DNA of 64,000 nucleotides from Ectobius pallidus (GCA_964059195.1 CAXKWD010000006.1:176512825-176576824), one strand, 5' to 3'. Numbered from the stretch's first letter, positions 40,683 through 45,004 are shown. A program made the numbers and translations. Notes: generated by a model from the letters alone, not told the origin.

Positions 40683-42518
40683 ATTATTATTGTTGTTGTT
40701 GTAATTTTAATACCTCAAATAGATAACCCTACAACTCCTGTCCTCCATAACTGTTGTGTTTAGTAGTTGGTACCAAGTATAGATGTTGTTTGTATGCAAG
40801 TACAGACTGAACAATTATTACATACATGCGTAGATCAGTCAGAAGAGTCAAACAGTTTCAACAGAAAGGAAGATAACCTTAAGCTTTCCTGCAAATAGCG
40901 TGAATAACTCACACAGGACATATTACAACGAGGGATGCTTCCATTGACATCGTAAACACAACAGCCCAGATGCTCCTTTCAATAAGAAAAAGAAGTCCAC
41001 AAAAAGAATAAATGAAAGACACCGCTCTATGATGAAGATTTGAAGCAAGAGTAAAAGTAGCCATTGAAGAAGTTCTGGTGGAACGTACACCCCTGAACAC
41101 GGCTACAGCTTCAGCAAGATACAGAAACACAAAATGCACAGTGCCTTGAAGAAGAAGGCAGCATCAACTACAAAAACTGTTGATTTCTGTGGAACGAATT
41201 ATAGTGTACACTCAACTTAAACACTCAGTAACAGCTGATTGCACGCTGTCTTGTGCTGTGATTCCTTCTTACTCATGTTTCCCTTTTACAAGAATTATAC
41301 AGGGTGTATCTTTATGTCTGGACTGTGCACGCTGTGTTTGTATGTTTGCCTGCTGCCATCGGGAGCTTTGCCTAAACTCAATTTCACACATATGTATTAA
41401 CCCTAAGGTGTGTTTGTTGTAGTTCAATAGGCCTCCACTGGGTGTGGCAGCTTGAATTTGTATTTCTACAATTAAATTACATAAGAACATATCATTTTAA
41501 GCGCATTAAACGAGTTGTGCAATTCTATTTCATTCATATGTGAGCCTAAAATGACATTTTTGTGTAAATTAAATCTTCCAGCATCAATTCTGAAATGCAG
41601 GTGGCTTTGAAGCTTCACAGTGCTGCCATCTTGTTTCCCTGGCTGGCAGTTGGTAGTTTATCAGCCTCTCCATCCTCTTGCTAGCTTATCTGGGAGTTGA
41701 CTTCCCAGACAGATTTTGTCAGGAGATCATAGTACAACATCCAGATAAGTTCTCTACCCTGCAGATAAATATGATATCAGATTAATTAAGTGGAGGGAAA
41801 GGAAATAGACATTAAATCCATGTCTGGGATATTAATACAAGTAAGAATCAGCTTGAAAAATTTTATGTCATAACCGGGATTTGAACACGGATCTTCGGCT
41901 TAACGCGCCGATGCTCTACCATTGAGCTACCATGACAACATGCCAGTACGACATCAAATTCCTCAACTGATTCAGAAGACAAGGCAGACCATGGGATCCC
42001 GTGGTCTGCCTTCTCTTCTGAATCAGTTGAGGAATTTGATGTCGTACTGGCATGTTGTCATGGTAGTTCAATGGTAGAGCATCGGCGCGTTAAGCCGAAG
42101 ATCCGTGTTTAAATCCCGGTTATAACATAAAATTTCTCAAACTGATTCTTACTTGTAATAATATCAGATGGTCATCGTACAGGCCCTAATTTTATTCAGA
42201 TTATGTGGAACATACATAAAGATGATGAATGTGAAACAGGCAAACATACAAACACAAAGCCTTCACTAATCATACTCGAGGATTGCTTTGTTTTATTTGA
42301 AGTGTTTGTTTCTACTTTCTTACAGTTACTCGAACATGAGCTACATTGTGGACCAGATGTTCCCACCTCCGCCGGAAAATACTTCGGAGGACTTCTCCAA
42401 CTTCATCTACTGGCGGGATCCGATCCCTGACTTGGTTGTAGACGAGCATCTAAACTTGATTCCAGTTATTACAGTCGAAGAGGGAAAGAATGCAAGCACA
42501 TCCACTGCTTCTGCTTAA
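608..42518 (+). CDS. Lpin: Lipin, phosphatidate phosphatase (3' 13 coding exons)
   Basis: Lipins dephosphorylate phosphatidate to diacylglycerol at the ER and, in the nucleus, act as transcriptional coregulators. The exons are 608-879, 3464-3676, 16693-16837, 20341-20581, 22367-22564, 23871-24049, 26428-26584, 28057-28205, 29019-29146, 32180-32291, 33753-33867, 36251-36354 and 42326-42518. All introns are GT-AG, the phases agree at every junction, and the sum is 735 codons including the stop. Numbering from the first full codon, a basic stretch KKTKRLRH (113-120) is a possible nuclear localisation signal, the HAD-type motif DIDGT is at 511-515, and LGHIL (522-526) fits the LxxIL coactivator motif. 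The C-terminal lipin domain runs from about 440 to 700. The N-LIP domain is missing because the window starts inside the gene. No frameshift or internal stop was seen. Family identity is secure; exact exon ends are read from splice consensus. Confidence 0.95.
1540..2219. mobile_element. TA-flanked non-autonomous DNA element
   Basis: The ends are imperfect inverted repeats (left CCATATATTTCTGCAGATAA, right complement CCGCACATTTCCACAGATAA) flanked by TA on both sides. The GTCGTCTTATAG-type subterminal sequence resembles the element at 34398-35397, so both probably belong to one Tc1/mariner-superfamily group. No transposase frame is left. Confidence 0.6.
3464..3676 (+). CDS. Lpin: Lipin exon B, with basic NLS-like stretch
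   Basis: The exon begins after TTCTCTTGCAG with an alanine/glutamate run, then KKTKRLRH (a candidate nuclear localisation signal) and [20 protein letters not shown], which is strongly lipin-like. The donor used here is CCAG|GTAGCT at 3676. An upstream donor at 3649 (CCAGG|GTGGGC) leaves the same phase, so a 27-nt shorter isoform (nine residues fewer) is possible. The 69-residue open frame from the ATG at 3502 is only part of this exon. Confidence 0.92.
4335..4620 (-). mobile_element. Mariner-like fragment (one arm)
   Basis: Matches the arms of the elements at 6782-7426 and 62750-63375. On the - strand it encodes a decayed mariner transposase C-terminus: FYDTGI, and after a frameshift a segment related to the family ending KCxxxxGxYVEK. 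Only one arm is present. Confidence 0.6.
4790..4895 (+). mobile_element. SINE-like tRNA-related fragment
   Basis: A B-box-like GGTTTGAATCAC (about 4833) follows a degenerate A-box region, and the sequence runs into the LINE-derived block that starts near 4900. Probably an old tRNA SINE. Confidence 0.35.
4900..5150 (-). mobile_element. LINE 3' fragment (reverse-transcriptase C-terminal region)
   Basis: Same sequence family as 25890-26290 and 51980-52390. Read on the - strand it gives a decayed version of the segment GRPRRRWEDNI, common near the C-terminus of non-LTR retrotransposon proteins. Truncated and broken. Confidence 0.6.
5623..6287 (-). mobile_element. Mariner-type element with long terminal inverted repeats
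   Basis: Flanked by TA; ends CGAGGGCTATTTTTT and AAAAATAGCCCTCG. The inverted arms extend about 180 bp. The centre (- strand, about 5800-6060) reads [20 protein letters not shown], recognisable as the mariner transposase catalytic block GDETW, followed by QQSKQW. Too short and broken to be active. A second copy is at 38078-38746. Confidence 0.8.
6782..7426. mobile_element. Palindromic mariner derivative
   Basis: Ends AGGCGTGTCCATAAAG / CTTTATGGACACGCCT with flanking TA. Each half is an inverted copy of the other around about 7085, and each carries the mariner transposase C-terminal coding tail, so it is a head-to-head duplicate and not a simple internal deletion. Relatives are at 17451-18268 and 62750-63375. 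Confidence 0.75.
7712..7749 (-). ncRNA. Hammerhead-like motif (left arm, 7.7 kb)
   Basis: On the - strand: stem I CAC, core CTGAAGA, weak stem II, then GGAA where GAAA is expected, then ACGUU and GUG. Stem I pairs CAC/GUG, but the core purine block is mutated, so it is probably inactive. Confidence 0.45.
7769..7806 (+). ncRNA. Hammerhead-like motif (right arm, 7.7 kb)
   Basis: Core CTGAAGA (7772-7778) fits CUGANGA; stem II GACCC/GGGTT; GAAA at 7796-7799; stem III region ACGT then U. Flanking stem I CAC/GAG has one mismatch, whereas the opposite arm pairs CAC/GUG. Somewhat decayed. Confidence 0.5.
8213..9155. mobile_element. Tigger/pogo-like element
   Basis: TA-flanked ends: left CCATAGAACTCCAAATATTT, right complement CAGTAAAACTCCAACTATTT. 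The stretch 8940-9060 recurs in the partial copy at 28224-28455. CAGT(A/G)(A/G)AACCTC-type ends are typical of pogo/Tigger elements. No intact transposase. Confidence 0.65.
9158..9708. other. Intronic stretch without recognised feature
   Basis: Unique-looking intron 2 sequence. Open frames are short and have no recognisable motif. Confidence 0.5.
9711..10115. mobile_element. Harbinger-like MITE, copy 1
   Basis: Ends AGGCTAGTTTACACG and CGTGTAAACTAGCCT, flanked by TTA on both sides. The 3-bp TTA duplication fits PIF/Harbinger. Copy 2 at 28550-28944 has the same ends and the same TTA duplication. Confidence 0.75.
10130..11500. other. AT-rich intron 2 sequence
   Basis: About 1.4 kb of AT-rich sequence. 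No ORF, RNA or repeat copy elsewhere in the window was recognised. Confidence 0.5.
11579..12046 (-). mobile_element. LINE 3' end inserted into SINE copy 1
   Basis: Exactly bounded by a 14-bp duplication TATTAATACAAGTA (11565-11578, 12047-12060), as in target-primed reverse transcription. On the - strand it ends AATAAATAAATCATATCATA, a short tandem tail similar to that at 15500-15540. No protein motif remains. Confidence 0.7.
12084..12152 (-). tRNA. tRNA-Asn(GUU)-like unit of SINE copy 1, left
   Basis: Cloverleaf with acceptor TCATGAT/GTTATGA, D arm GCTC/GAGC and anticodon stem CGGC/GCCG with loop reading GUU. Position 33 is C instead of U, and the T stem has a mismatch. This copy also differs in the anticodon-loop edge (GTG for GCG). 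SINE-borne; not expected to be a working tRNA. Confidence 0.6.
12366..12434 (+). tRNA. tRNA-Asn(GUU)-like unit of SINE copy 1, right
   Basis: Same fold as the left unit, inverted. The internal A and B boxes could serve as a Pol III promoter for the SINE. The T-arm mismatch (CCGTG against CCCGG) is shared by all six units, so it predates the spread of the family. Confidence 0.6.
12480..13080. other. Intron 2 sequence, nothing recognised
   Basis: Contains a short open frame at 12672-12878 of hydrophobic, T-rich composition without motif support. Confidence 0.5.
13090..14100. repeat. Triple-unit interspersed repeat, copy A
   Basis: Three internal units start with ACTAAATTG at 13481, 13624 and 13785 (spacings 143 and 161 bp), each followed by ATTACTCC or TTTACTCC and by ACCAAGTTTCAT about 85 bp on. 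It ends with GACAGACGGACATACAGAC. Inverted copy at 22690-23180, an internally deleted copy at 25505-25680 and small pieces near 32935 and 48090. Class unknown. Confidence 0.65.
14104..15100. other. AT-rich intron 2 sequence with poly-G tract
   Basis: G run at 14105-14117. Overlapping short frames on both strands (14363-14951) have no recognisable domain and are probably chance. Confidence 0.5.
15430..15545 (+). mobile_element. LINE 3'-tail-like fragment
   Basis: AATAAATATCATATCATA repeats at the end resemble the tail of the LINE at 11579-12046, on the opposite strand. The 5' limit is unclear. Confidence 0.4.
15933..16518. mobile_element. hAT-type non-autonomous element
   Basis: Ends CAGGGCCGTATTT and AAATCCGGCCCTG, with an exact 8-bp duplication AGAACAAC (15925-15932, 16519-16526). 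This is typical of hAT. It contains GGGGCGGCA repeats near each end and no transposase. It lies just upstream of lipin exon C. Confidence 0.85.
16693..16837 (+). CDS. Lpin: Lipin exon C
   Basis: Follows a 13-kb intron with acceptor TTACATTTTAG and donor GAA|GTAAGA. It encodes [20 protein letters not shown] and then a serine/acidic linker, and leaves two bases of the lysine codon completed by the next exon. The [11 protein letters not shown] region resembles the low-complexity linker of other insect lipins. Phase 1 in and phase 2 out agree with both neighbours. Confidence 0.88.
17005..17429. mobile_element. hAT-like element with CGATAC subterminal repeats
   Basis: Ends TAGGGATGGGTCGATAC and GGACCCATCCCTA. 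The 8-bp flanks AAAGAAAG / AAAGAAAC match at 7 of 8. Many TCGATAC / GTATCGA copies near both ends look like transposase-binding repeats. Confidence 0.75.
17451..18268. mobile_element. Palindromic mariner derivative with internal insertion
   Basis: TA-flanked ends (CAAGGCGCATCCATAAAG, and the complement of GAGGCACATCCATGAAG). Like 6782-7426 it has two inverted arms with transposase C-terminal remnants. About 17950-18195 is extra sequence within the right arm, itself with short inverted ends (GGGCCAATG / CATTGGCCC). Confidence 0.7.
18446..19304 (-). mobile_element. Tigger/pogo-like element
   Basis: TA-flanked; ends CAGTAAAACCTCGTTAACA and TGTTAACGAGGTTTTACTG. On the - strand around 18670-18780 there is a readable stretch [20 protein letters not shown] that may be a transposase C-terminal remnant. 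Broken. Confidence 0.75.
19311..20234. repeat. Composite repeat with hAT-type right end
   Basis: Begins ATTACAAGCCTATAATTGGG and ends ATCAAAATCTGGGCCCTG, the same ends as in the element at 40004-40598. The middle (19390-20107) is shared with 57620-58349 and ends GGCAAAGCCAAGGGCTATTT. It lies directly upstream of lipin exon D. Confidence 0.5.
20341..20581 (+). CDS. Lpin: Lipin exon D
   Basis: Acceptor TTCTTTTGCAG, donor CTCAG|GTGAGG. It encodes ISMSLCGG, then [19 protein letters not shown] and [19 protein letters not shown], a conserved block before the phosphatase domain (the KYYNW core is diagnostic). It ends on a codon boundary (phase 0). Confidence 0.95.
20719..21019 (+). mobile_element. 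tRNA-derived SINE (full length)
   Basis: 12-bp duplication TACGAGTAATGT (20707-20718, 21020-21031). A box TGGCATAGTGG (20732-20742), B box GGTTCGATCC (20776-20785). Copies: 56535-56830 (-) and an internally deleted one at 29450-29626 (-). Confidence 0.85.
21168..22181. mobile_element. Tigger/pogo-like element, 1,014 bp
   Basis: TA-flanked; ends CAGTGGAACCTCATTAGCAC and GTGTTAATGAGGTTCCACTG. An internal frame (21402-21644) is not recognisable. It sits in lipin intron 4. Confidence 0.8.
22367..22564 (+). CDS. Lpin: Lipin exon E
   Basis: Acceptor TTTATTGCAG, donor GAG|GTAAGT, phase 0 at both ends. It encodes [16 protein letters not shown] and SSWFYWRR, the aromatic/basic segment typical of lipins just upstream of the linker into the catalytic domain. 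The rest is a serine/glutamate-rich linker. Confidence 0.94.
22690..23180 (-). repeat. Triple-unit repeat, copy B (inverted, shortened)
   Basis: Reverse complement of parts of 13090-13990: CTGTCTGTCTGTACGCAC, AAACTTGGTATACAC, and later the GAGCTTAAC and CTGATTAAACAAAAACG blocks. Only one internal unit is left. Confidence 0.6.
23346..23391 (-). ncRNA. Hammerhead-like motif, mirror copy
   Basis: Identical to the + strand copy at 23508-23553, in the opposite arm of the inverted repeat. Same stems, core and extra nucleotide. Confidence 0.65.
23508..23553 (+). ncRNA. Complete type I hammerhead-like ribozyme motif
   Basis: Stem I TCAG (23508-23511) with CTGA (23550-23553); core CTGAGGA (23512-23518); stem II ATCCAC/GTGGAT with loop AAGG; GAAA (23536-23539); stem III ACAG..CTGT; predicted cleavage after C23549 (GUC). 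All elements of the hammerhead plan are present in order. The departure is one extra U (23519) between the core and stem II. Confidence 0.65.
23871..24049 (+). CDS. Lpin: Lipin exon F (variable linker)
   Basis: Acceptor TGTTTTCCAG, donor AAAGA|GTAAGA. It encodes a linker rich in serine, glutamate and lysine ([16 protein letters not shown]) with little conservation. The in-frame TAA just after the donor falls in the intron. Support is phase agreement (phase 0 in, 2 out), open frame across the whole exon and good splice sites. Confidence 0.85.
24250..24466 (+). mobile_element. SINE with poly-A tail
   Basis: B box GGTTCGATCC (24266-24275), a body with GACAAAATTCCGGCACACCG and CGTCGTTAAATAACCATAC, then an A tract at 24449-24466. 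AAGGATAAA near both ends may be a target duplication. The A box is missing or truncated. Confidence 0.65.
24582..24992. mobile_element. DNA element rich in TCCGGGAA, 5-bp duplication
   Basis: Ends CAGGGTGTCCACT and TGGTGGACACCCTG, flanked by TACTT on both sides (24577-24581, 24993-24997). Repeated CGGGAA motifs sit at both ends. A 5-bp duplication is unusual for hAT; superfamily left open. Confidence 0.65.
25085..25810. repeat. Decayed relative of 24582-24992 with nested insertions
   Basis: GTCAGGGAAATTGAAATC near the start and GTCAGGGAAATTAATTTT with TGTCACCCTG at the end mirror the previous element. Inside lie a tRNA-SINE-like piece (25333-25480) and the triple-unit repeat copy C (25505-25680). 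Confidence 0.45.
25333..25480 (+). mobile_element. tRNA-SINE-like fragment
   Basis: TGGCCAAGATGA resembles an A box and GGCTCAAATCC a B box, with 51 bp between them. The downstream AGGCAAATGTCGAATCGG looks like a SINE body. Degenerate. Confidence 0.45.
25890..26290 (-). mobile_element. LINE 3' fragment
   Basis: Same family as 51980-52390; on the - strand a decayed GRPRRRW-type C-terminal protein region. Ends near TTATGAAGCTCATCGTTATG (complement of the upstream part). Confidence 0.6.
26428..26584 (+). CDS. Lpin: Lipin exon G, start of C-LIP region
   Basis: Acceptor TAATTTTCAG, donor CAGATT|GTGAGT. It encodes [15 protein letters not shown], then [20 protein letters not shown], where the [12 protein letters not shown] block is a recognisable lead-in to the C-terminal lipin domain. 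Phase 2 in, 0 out. Confidence 0.93.
26650..26692 (+). ncRNA. Partial hammerhead-like motif
   Basis: CTGAGGA (26653-26659) and GAAAC (from 26680) with ACGT next to it, but stem II is poor and stem I does not pair directly. Probably a decayed copy. It lies 70 bp after exon G. Confidence 0.3.
27090..27165. repeat. Fragment shared with the 53.9/55.1-kb array
   Basis: GAAAGGTATCAGGCATTGAG and GAGCCCTTCACCATTATA recur at 53890 and 55066-55142. Confidence 0.55.
27661..27701 (-). ncRNA. Hammerhead-like motif, mirror copy (27.7 kb)
   Basis: Exact mirror of 27832-27872 in the other arm, with the same GUAC/GUAC stem I. Confidence 0.6.
27832..27872 (+). ncRNA. Hammerhead-like motif (27.8 kb, + strand)
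   Basis: Stem I GTAC (27832-27835) pairs with GTAC (27869-27872); core CTGAGGA (27836-27842); stem II GACCC/GGGTT; GAAA (27861-27864); stem III is the bare palindrome ACGU, too short for a hairpin but able to pair between two copies; predicted cleavage after GUC (27868). One extra A before stem II. Confidence 0.6.
28057..28205 (+). CDS. Lpin: Lipin exon H, catalytic DIDGT motif
   Basis: Acceptor GTTGATAG, donor ACAAA|GTATGT. It encodes [20 protein letters not shown], then [20 protein letters not shown]. The first aspartate of DIDGT is the family's nucleophile and the second the acid/base residue. Both are intact, so the protein should be an active phosphatase. Phase 0 in, 2 out. Confidence 0.97.
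28224..28455. mobile_element. Truncated Tigger/pogo-like element
   Basis: Starts TACAGTAAAACCCAAGTTAT just after exon H and breaks off near 28455. Shares 28320-28450 with 8940-9062. The right end is missing. Confidence 0.6.
28550..28944. mobile_element. Harbinger-like MITE, copy 2
   Basis: AGGCTAGTTTACACG ... CGTGTAAACTAGCCT flanked by TTA. It lies 74 bp upstream of exon I, within the same intron. Confidence 0.75.
29019..29146 (+). CDS. Lpin: Lipin exon I, LxxIL motif
   Basis: Acceptor TTTTGAACAG, donor ATCG|GTAAGT. It encodes [20 protein letters not shown] and [15 protein letters not shown] fits the LxxIL coactivator motif, and LYLSAR is the conserved motif II of the HAD-like domain. Phase 2 in, 1 out. 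Confidence 0.97.
29450..29626 (-). mobile_element. tRNA SINE, internally deleted
   Basis: Read on the - strand: GGGGTATGCCATGGCACAAT head, degenerate B box, TTTTTCAATTGGCCTATGAC body, then a deletion of about 60 bp relative to 20719-21019. Confidence 0.7.
30450..30655 (+). mobile_element. Jockey-like LINE C-terminal fragment
   Basis: The + strand reads [20 protein letters not shown] then [20 protein letters not shown] before a stop, the typical C-terminal block of jockey-like reverse-transcriptase proteins. It faces the - strand LINE piece that follows. Confidence 0.7.
31250..31318 (-). tRNA. tRNA-Asn(GUU)-like unit of SINE copy 2, left
   Basis: Acceptor TCATGGT/GTTATGA, D arm GCTC/GAGC, anticodon loop GCGTTAA. 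SINE-borne. Confidence 0.6.
31433..31501 (+). tRNA. tRNA-Asn(GUU)-like unit of SINE copy 2, right
   Basis: Inverted twin of 31250-31318 with identical core sequence; the two produce mirror-image spurious reading frames. Confidence 0.6.
32180..32291 (+). CDS. Lpin: Lipin exon J
   Basis: Acceptor ATTCCACAG, donor CATAG|GTAAGC. It encodes [20 protein letters not shown] and [17 protein letters not shown], conserved across lipins. Phase 1 in, 2 out. Confidence 0.97.
32588..33465. mobile_element. Fold-back Tc1/mariner-type element
   Basis: TA-flanked; ends CAGTGTGTCCCACACAAGAG and CTTGCGTGGGACACACTG. Inverted arms of more than 200 bp. Both arms contain the complement or sense of [18 protein letters not shown], which resembles a Tc/mariner transposase C-terminus. 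Extra sequence near the middle (about 32935-33000) matches the triple-unit repeat. Confidence 0.7.
33753..33867 (+). CDS. Lpin: Lipin exon K
   Basis: Acceptor ATTTCCTGCAG, donor AAT|GTAAGT. It encodes [20 protein letters not shown] and [10 protein letters not shown], the conserved lysine/GNK-type segment of the HAD-like fold. Phase 2 in, 0 out. Confidence 0.97.
34292..35854. mobile_element. Fold-back element hosting a nested insertion
   Basis: Inverted arms of about 140 bp begin TGTTTGCGGGATCCACAG and end CTGTGGATCCCGCAAACA. The left arm is split by the 1,000-bp element at 34398-35397. The inner right part contains CAGTGGTTCCCAAACTTT and its inverse near 35720. Confidence 0.7.
34398..35397. 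mobile_element. Nested 1,000-bp TA-target element
   Basis: Ends CCGTATTTACCCGATTATAA and TTATAATCGGTTAAATACGG, flanked by TA (34396-34397, 35398-35399). Subterminal ATAAGACGACCC repeats. The intact opposite arm of the host element gives the empty site with a single TA. No intact transposase. Confidence 0.85.
35880..36050. mobile_element. Inverted-repeat element with decayed hammerhead-like core
   Basis: Arms TTCAACTTCACTTACACATA and its inverse; the centre has CTGAGGA (35964-35970) and GAAA (35989-35992). Stem I pairing is lost. Just upstream of exon L. Confidence 0.45.
36251..36354 (+). CDS. Lpin: Lipin exon L
   Basis: Acceptor TCTTTTTTCAG, donor TCCTC|GTAAGT. It encodes [20 protein letters not shown] and [15 protein letters not shown], the end of the catalytic domain. 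It leaves two bases of a serine codon that either of two downstream acceptors (39480, 42326) can complete. Confidence 0.97.
36431..36965. mobile_element. TTAA-flanked MITE (piggyBac/Kolobok type)
   Basis: Ends GGGGATCCGGAAC and GTTCCGGCTCCCC with TTAA on both sides. No coding remnant. Confidence 0.75.
36975..38070. other. Lipin intron 12, nothing recognised
   Basis: AT-rich. A frame at 37376-37609 has no motif. Confidence 0.5.
38078..38746 (-). mobile_element. Mariner-type fold-back element, copy 2
   Basis: Ends AGAGGGCTATTTTC and GAAATAGTCCTCG, TA-flanked. The - strand centre reads [18 protein letters not shown] then GQSKQW, a decayed transposase block. Same family as 5623-6287. Confidence 0.75.
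38750..39470. other. Intron sequence before the alternative terminal exon
   Basis: (TA)n at about 38752-38770, otherwise no recognised feature. A T-rich tract precedes the acceptor at 39479. Confidence 0.5.
39480..39534 (+). CDS. Lpin: Candidate alternative lipin terminal exon
   Basis: After the acceptor TTTGTTTTCGCAG, the first base completes the same split serine codon as the canonical last exon, and the frame reads [18 protein letters not shown] then TAA (39532-39534). This parallels [18 protein letters not shown] of the canonical exon, position by position, and then ends, dropping the FIYWRDP segment. It is either an alternative terminal exon giving a short C-terminus or a decayed exon duplicate. 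The acceptor and phase are intact, which favours use. No transcript evidence is available. Confidence 0.6.
39893..39995. repeat. (TTG/TTA/ATC)n microsatellite
   Basis: Imperfect trinucleotide runs; they create artificial poly-Asn/poly-Ile frames on the - strand. Confidence 0.9.
40004..40598. mobile_element. hAT-like element
   Basis: Ends CAGGGTCTAGATTTTGATG and CATCAAAATCCGGACCCTG. Includes ATTACAAGCCTATAATTCGG shared with 19311. Flanks are trinucleotide repeats, so the target duplication cannot be judged. Repeated GGTCATTTAT-type motifs inside. Confidence 0.6.
40599..40702. repeat. (ATT)n microsatellite
   Basis: Long ATT array with two AATATT interruptions and a short TTG run at its end. 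Confidence 0.95.
40705..41775. other. Intron sequence, nothing recognised
   Basis: Short frames on both strands (40909-41490) lack family motifs. Confidence 0.5.
41867..41935 (-). tRNA. tRNA-Asn(GUU)-like unit of SINE copy 3, left
   Basis: Same cloverleaf as the other copies (acceptor TCATGGT/GTTATGA). SINE-borne. Confidence 0.6.
42058..42126 (+). tRNA. tRNA-Asn(GUU)-like unit of SINE copy 3, right
   Basis: Carries several substitutions (GTTC in the D arm, TTTAAAT in the T loop, GTTATAA acceptor), so it is more decayed than its left twin. Confidence 0.55.
42326..42518 (+). CDS. Lpin: Lipin terminal exon M (canonical C-terminus)
   Basis: Acceptor ACTTTCTTACAG. It completes the split serine and reads [18 protein letters not shown], then [14 protein letters not shown] and a variable tail ending in TAA at 42516-42518. 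The FxxFxYWR-DP pattern is the usual lipin C-terminal signature, so this is the canonical last exon. Confidence 0.96.
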
Positions 42519-43130
42519 TGAATATAAAGCTCTCTTGTTCTCACTTCTCAATGCTTTCACTTTTTTTTTTATTAATGCTAAGAGAAATTCAAGCCTCAAT
42601 TCATTTGCTGTATTATCCAGTTTTTAAGACGCAGTGCAGATGATCAGTAGAATACTTTAAATGCGCCTGGAGTCCCCATACCAAATCCACGTCACTGCAT
42701 CTCAGCGTTATCGTCTTCTTCATATAAAAGCTGATTTCGCTTTTGTCACACTTGGATTATCGCTCTGCAGGTGGTTTCAGAGGACACTTTGGCATCATCC
42801 AAACCTTCTGCTCTTTGCTCATAGAAGTTTTTAAAGGTTTAAGTTGTCCTGAGATCGCCAGTTTAATATAGCAATCTTGCTATTGCTTGATGGATTCCTT
42901 TAAGATGGAAACAAATTATTCAATACAAGATCACCTTTCTTTCTTCCTCTGTTTTACCAGAATCAGATAAAATGGATATTCTGGCTGCAGTCTTCTGGCC
43001 TCAATAAGTACACAGCATGCGTGATTGTGTAGGATGCATCCCATTTTGAAGGTAAATTCAATTGTATTGAAAGCTATCACAGTAATTATCTAGGGAGTTC
43101 ACTTTGGTATAATTTACCTGCACTAGTTTC
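42519..43130 (+). other. Lipin 3' UTR (length unknown)
   Basis: Non-coding sequence directly after the stop. No AATAAA was found close by; the first clear polyadenylation-like hexamer noticed downstream is ATTAAA at 44448, and AATAAA occurs only near 46258. The UTR may therefore be several kb long and run through the repeats beyond. Confidence 0.5.
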
Positions 43131-43139
43131 CAAACTGTT

Positions 43140-43270
43140 TCTTCCATTTTCAGCTGCCATATTATCCTCCTGTCAACGCTGAATGAGGTCATCATTGGTC
43201 AGGATGTGGAAGTTTATGAGTTGGTTCATTTTATAAATATAAATCCTCTCGCAGATTGAAAGTGCTTTGT
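43140..43270 (-). mobile_element. Penelope-like C-terminal remnant
   Basis: The - strand reads FNLREDLYLYKMNQLINFHI then LTNDDLIQR, similar in layout to LDIWERIYIQKFDSNLMNFE at 47.3 kb. Identification as Penelope-like is by resemblance and position in the 47-kb element. Confidence 0.45.
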
Positions 43271-43274
43271 GACA

Positions 43275-44990
43275 TTGGACACATTTTCTGGTTCCCTATT
43301 GGCTTCTTGGGCCTGATTTGTCTGTGTTTTGATATTTGCTCCCTAGTTCTGACTTCCAATGCCTCTTAGTTTTTCCTACTTACAGTTTCTTGCAATTGTT
43401 ACACTTAAATCTGTAGATTTTGGCTTTTTTACTTTAGTGCGGGATCCTCTATACTTGTACATTTCAACTTTTTCGAAAAGAACCTATTTAAGGGTGCTGT
43501 AGACTTTGAAGACTTTTCTGAATTTCCTGAGATGTAATATGGGCTGGGCTCAGTGGTAGAGCACAGTGGGCTCACTTGAAATTGAAATTGTCTTGATGAC
43601 TCAGGTAAAACACAGGATCTTCACAAGTGATATGGTTCAACCCGCCCAACCTAGCTAAGACACTTGCTTTTTTATAGGACAGACTGTCTAAAACCAGGGA
43701 TATTTCTGCCATATTTAGTTTCCAGAACAGAGAGAGACAATTGAATGCTGGTGATGTGATGTGATGTGACGAAAATGACCAATGTAATATGCACTTGAGA
43801 TTCGGCACATAACCAAACTAATATCACTGTTCATAACCTAACTACTTTTTTATGCCTTCAACCATGGGCCATATTCCAGTCCCAACAACTTTTCTGCACA
43901 TTTGTTCTATTGCTCCATTTTCCATTCTTATATGTCCTAAATCAGTGGTGAATTATGTGTTGAACTGGCTTTTGCTTCACGCTAATAGAACTGTATTTTC
44001 TCTATGTACAGTCATCTGTCTTGCATGGGTCATGTCTCCGATCCGGTATTCACCTGGTAAGAGTGAGGGAAATCCTGAGAAAACCTCACTTGGATGGGCT
44101 AGTGCGAAGGTTCATCCATAGTGGCCTGGACACTTTGGGCAGTTGCCCATTTTGTGCTCAATTTTCCCGCAGAAACCTGAGCATTCTCCTAGAGTGTGTC
44201 ACACTATTGATTAGTGTCACTTCCAGTTTTTGTAGACATCGTCTCTTTCCTGCTGCAAAATTTCGAAGTCTAAATGCTTCGCTCGCTGATTTTGTCGTCC
44301 AGAACTTGAGCTTGTGATGCTGGCTATCCTACTTTGCACATCGCAGTGTCCGTGCAAATTACACAGACCCAACTTGTCTGTGATTATGCATAATTATCAT
44401 GTATTTCAAGTTGCCATCTTCTGCTTTGAAGGTGGTTAAATTTGCACATTAAAAATTGTCTTTTACACTGGAAAATACAGTAAATGAAGTGTAGCGTTTA
44501 GGAAAAGGTGTTGTAGCGGGGCTTGAAGGAAGAATTATCTGCAAAATGTAGTGCTTTCATTGTAGCCATGTTGACAAGTCCCTGGTTTCTAGGGGCTAAA
44601 TAATATTGTGATAGCGTGAGTTGAACTATTCCAGTTTGTTGTGTCAGTTTTAATTATTAGTGATTACGTAAATTATTGTGAAGGAAAACAGTGCTCAGTT
44701 ATATTGTATACCATTATAATTATTTTAATGTATTGTACTATATTTATGTTAATTACTTTAGATTTGTCTGGTTGTATTTGCAAAGTTCCTATTCGAGAGT
44801 TAGAATATGGAACGAGAGTCTAGTTCTACTTACTACGACGTAAGTTGAGTCGCTGCCTAGCAGGTAACATGACAGGTTATTGAAATCAAAAGTGTTGAAG
44901 ACATTTTTATTTATGTTTAACAGAGGTTCAAATTATTGTTTATGTAACTATAACTTAATATGGTGCTTTGAGGCTCATTTACAATGAAAA
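43275..44990. other. Possible lipin 3' UTR or intergenic, nothing recognised
   Basis: A pair of overlapping + strand frames at 43852-44317 has no recognisable domain. ATTAAA at 44448 is a possible polyadenylation signal. Confidence 0.4.
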
Positions 44991-45004
44991 TACAAACATA
45001 AATG

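Larger units (their letters stand above)
41783..42160. mobile_element. Fold-back tRNA SINE, copy 3 (best preserved)
   Basis: 9-bp duplication ATATCAGAT (41774-41782, 42161-42169). Asymmetric 53-bp end TAATTAAGTGGAGGG..., then a palindrome from TACAAGTAAGAATCAG (41836) to its inverse (42158) centred on CCATGGGATCCCGTGG. tRNA-like units at 41867-41935 (-) and 42058-42126 (+). Lies 157 bp upstream of the terminal lipin exon. Confidence 0.88.
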
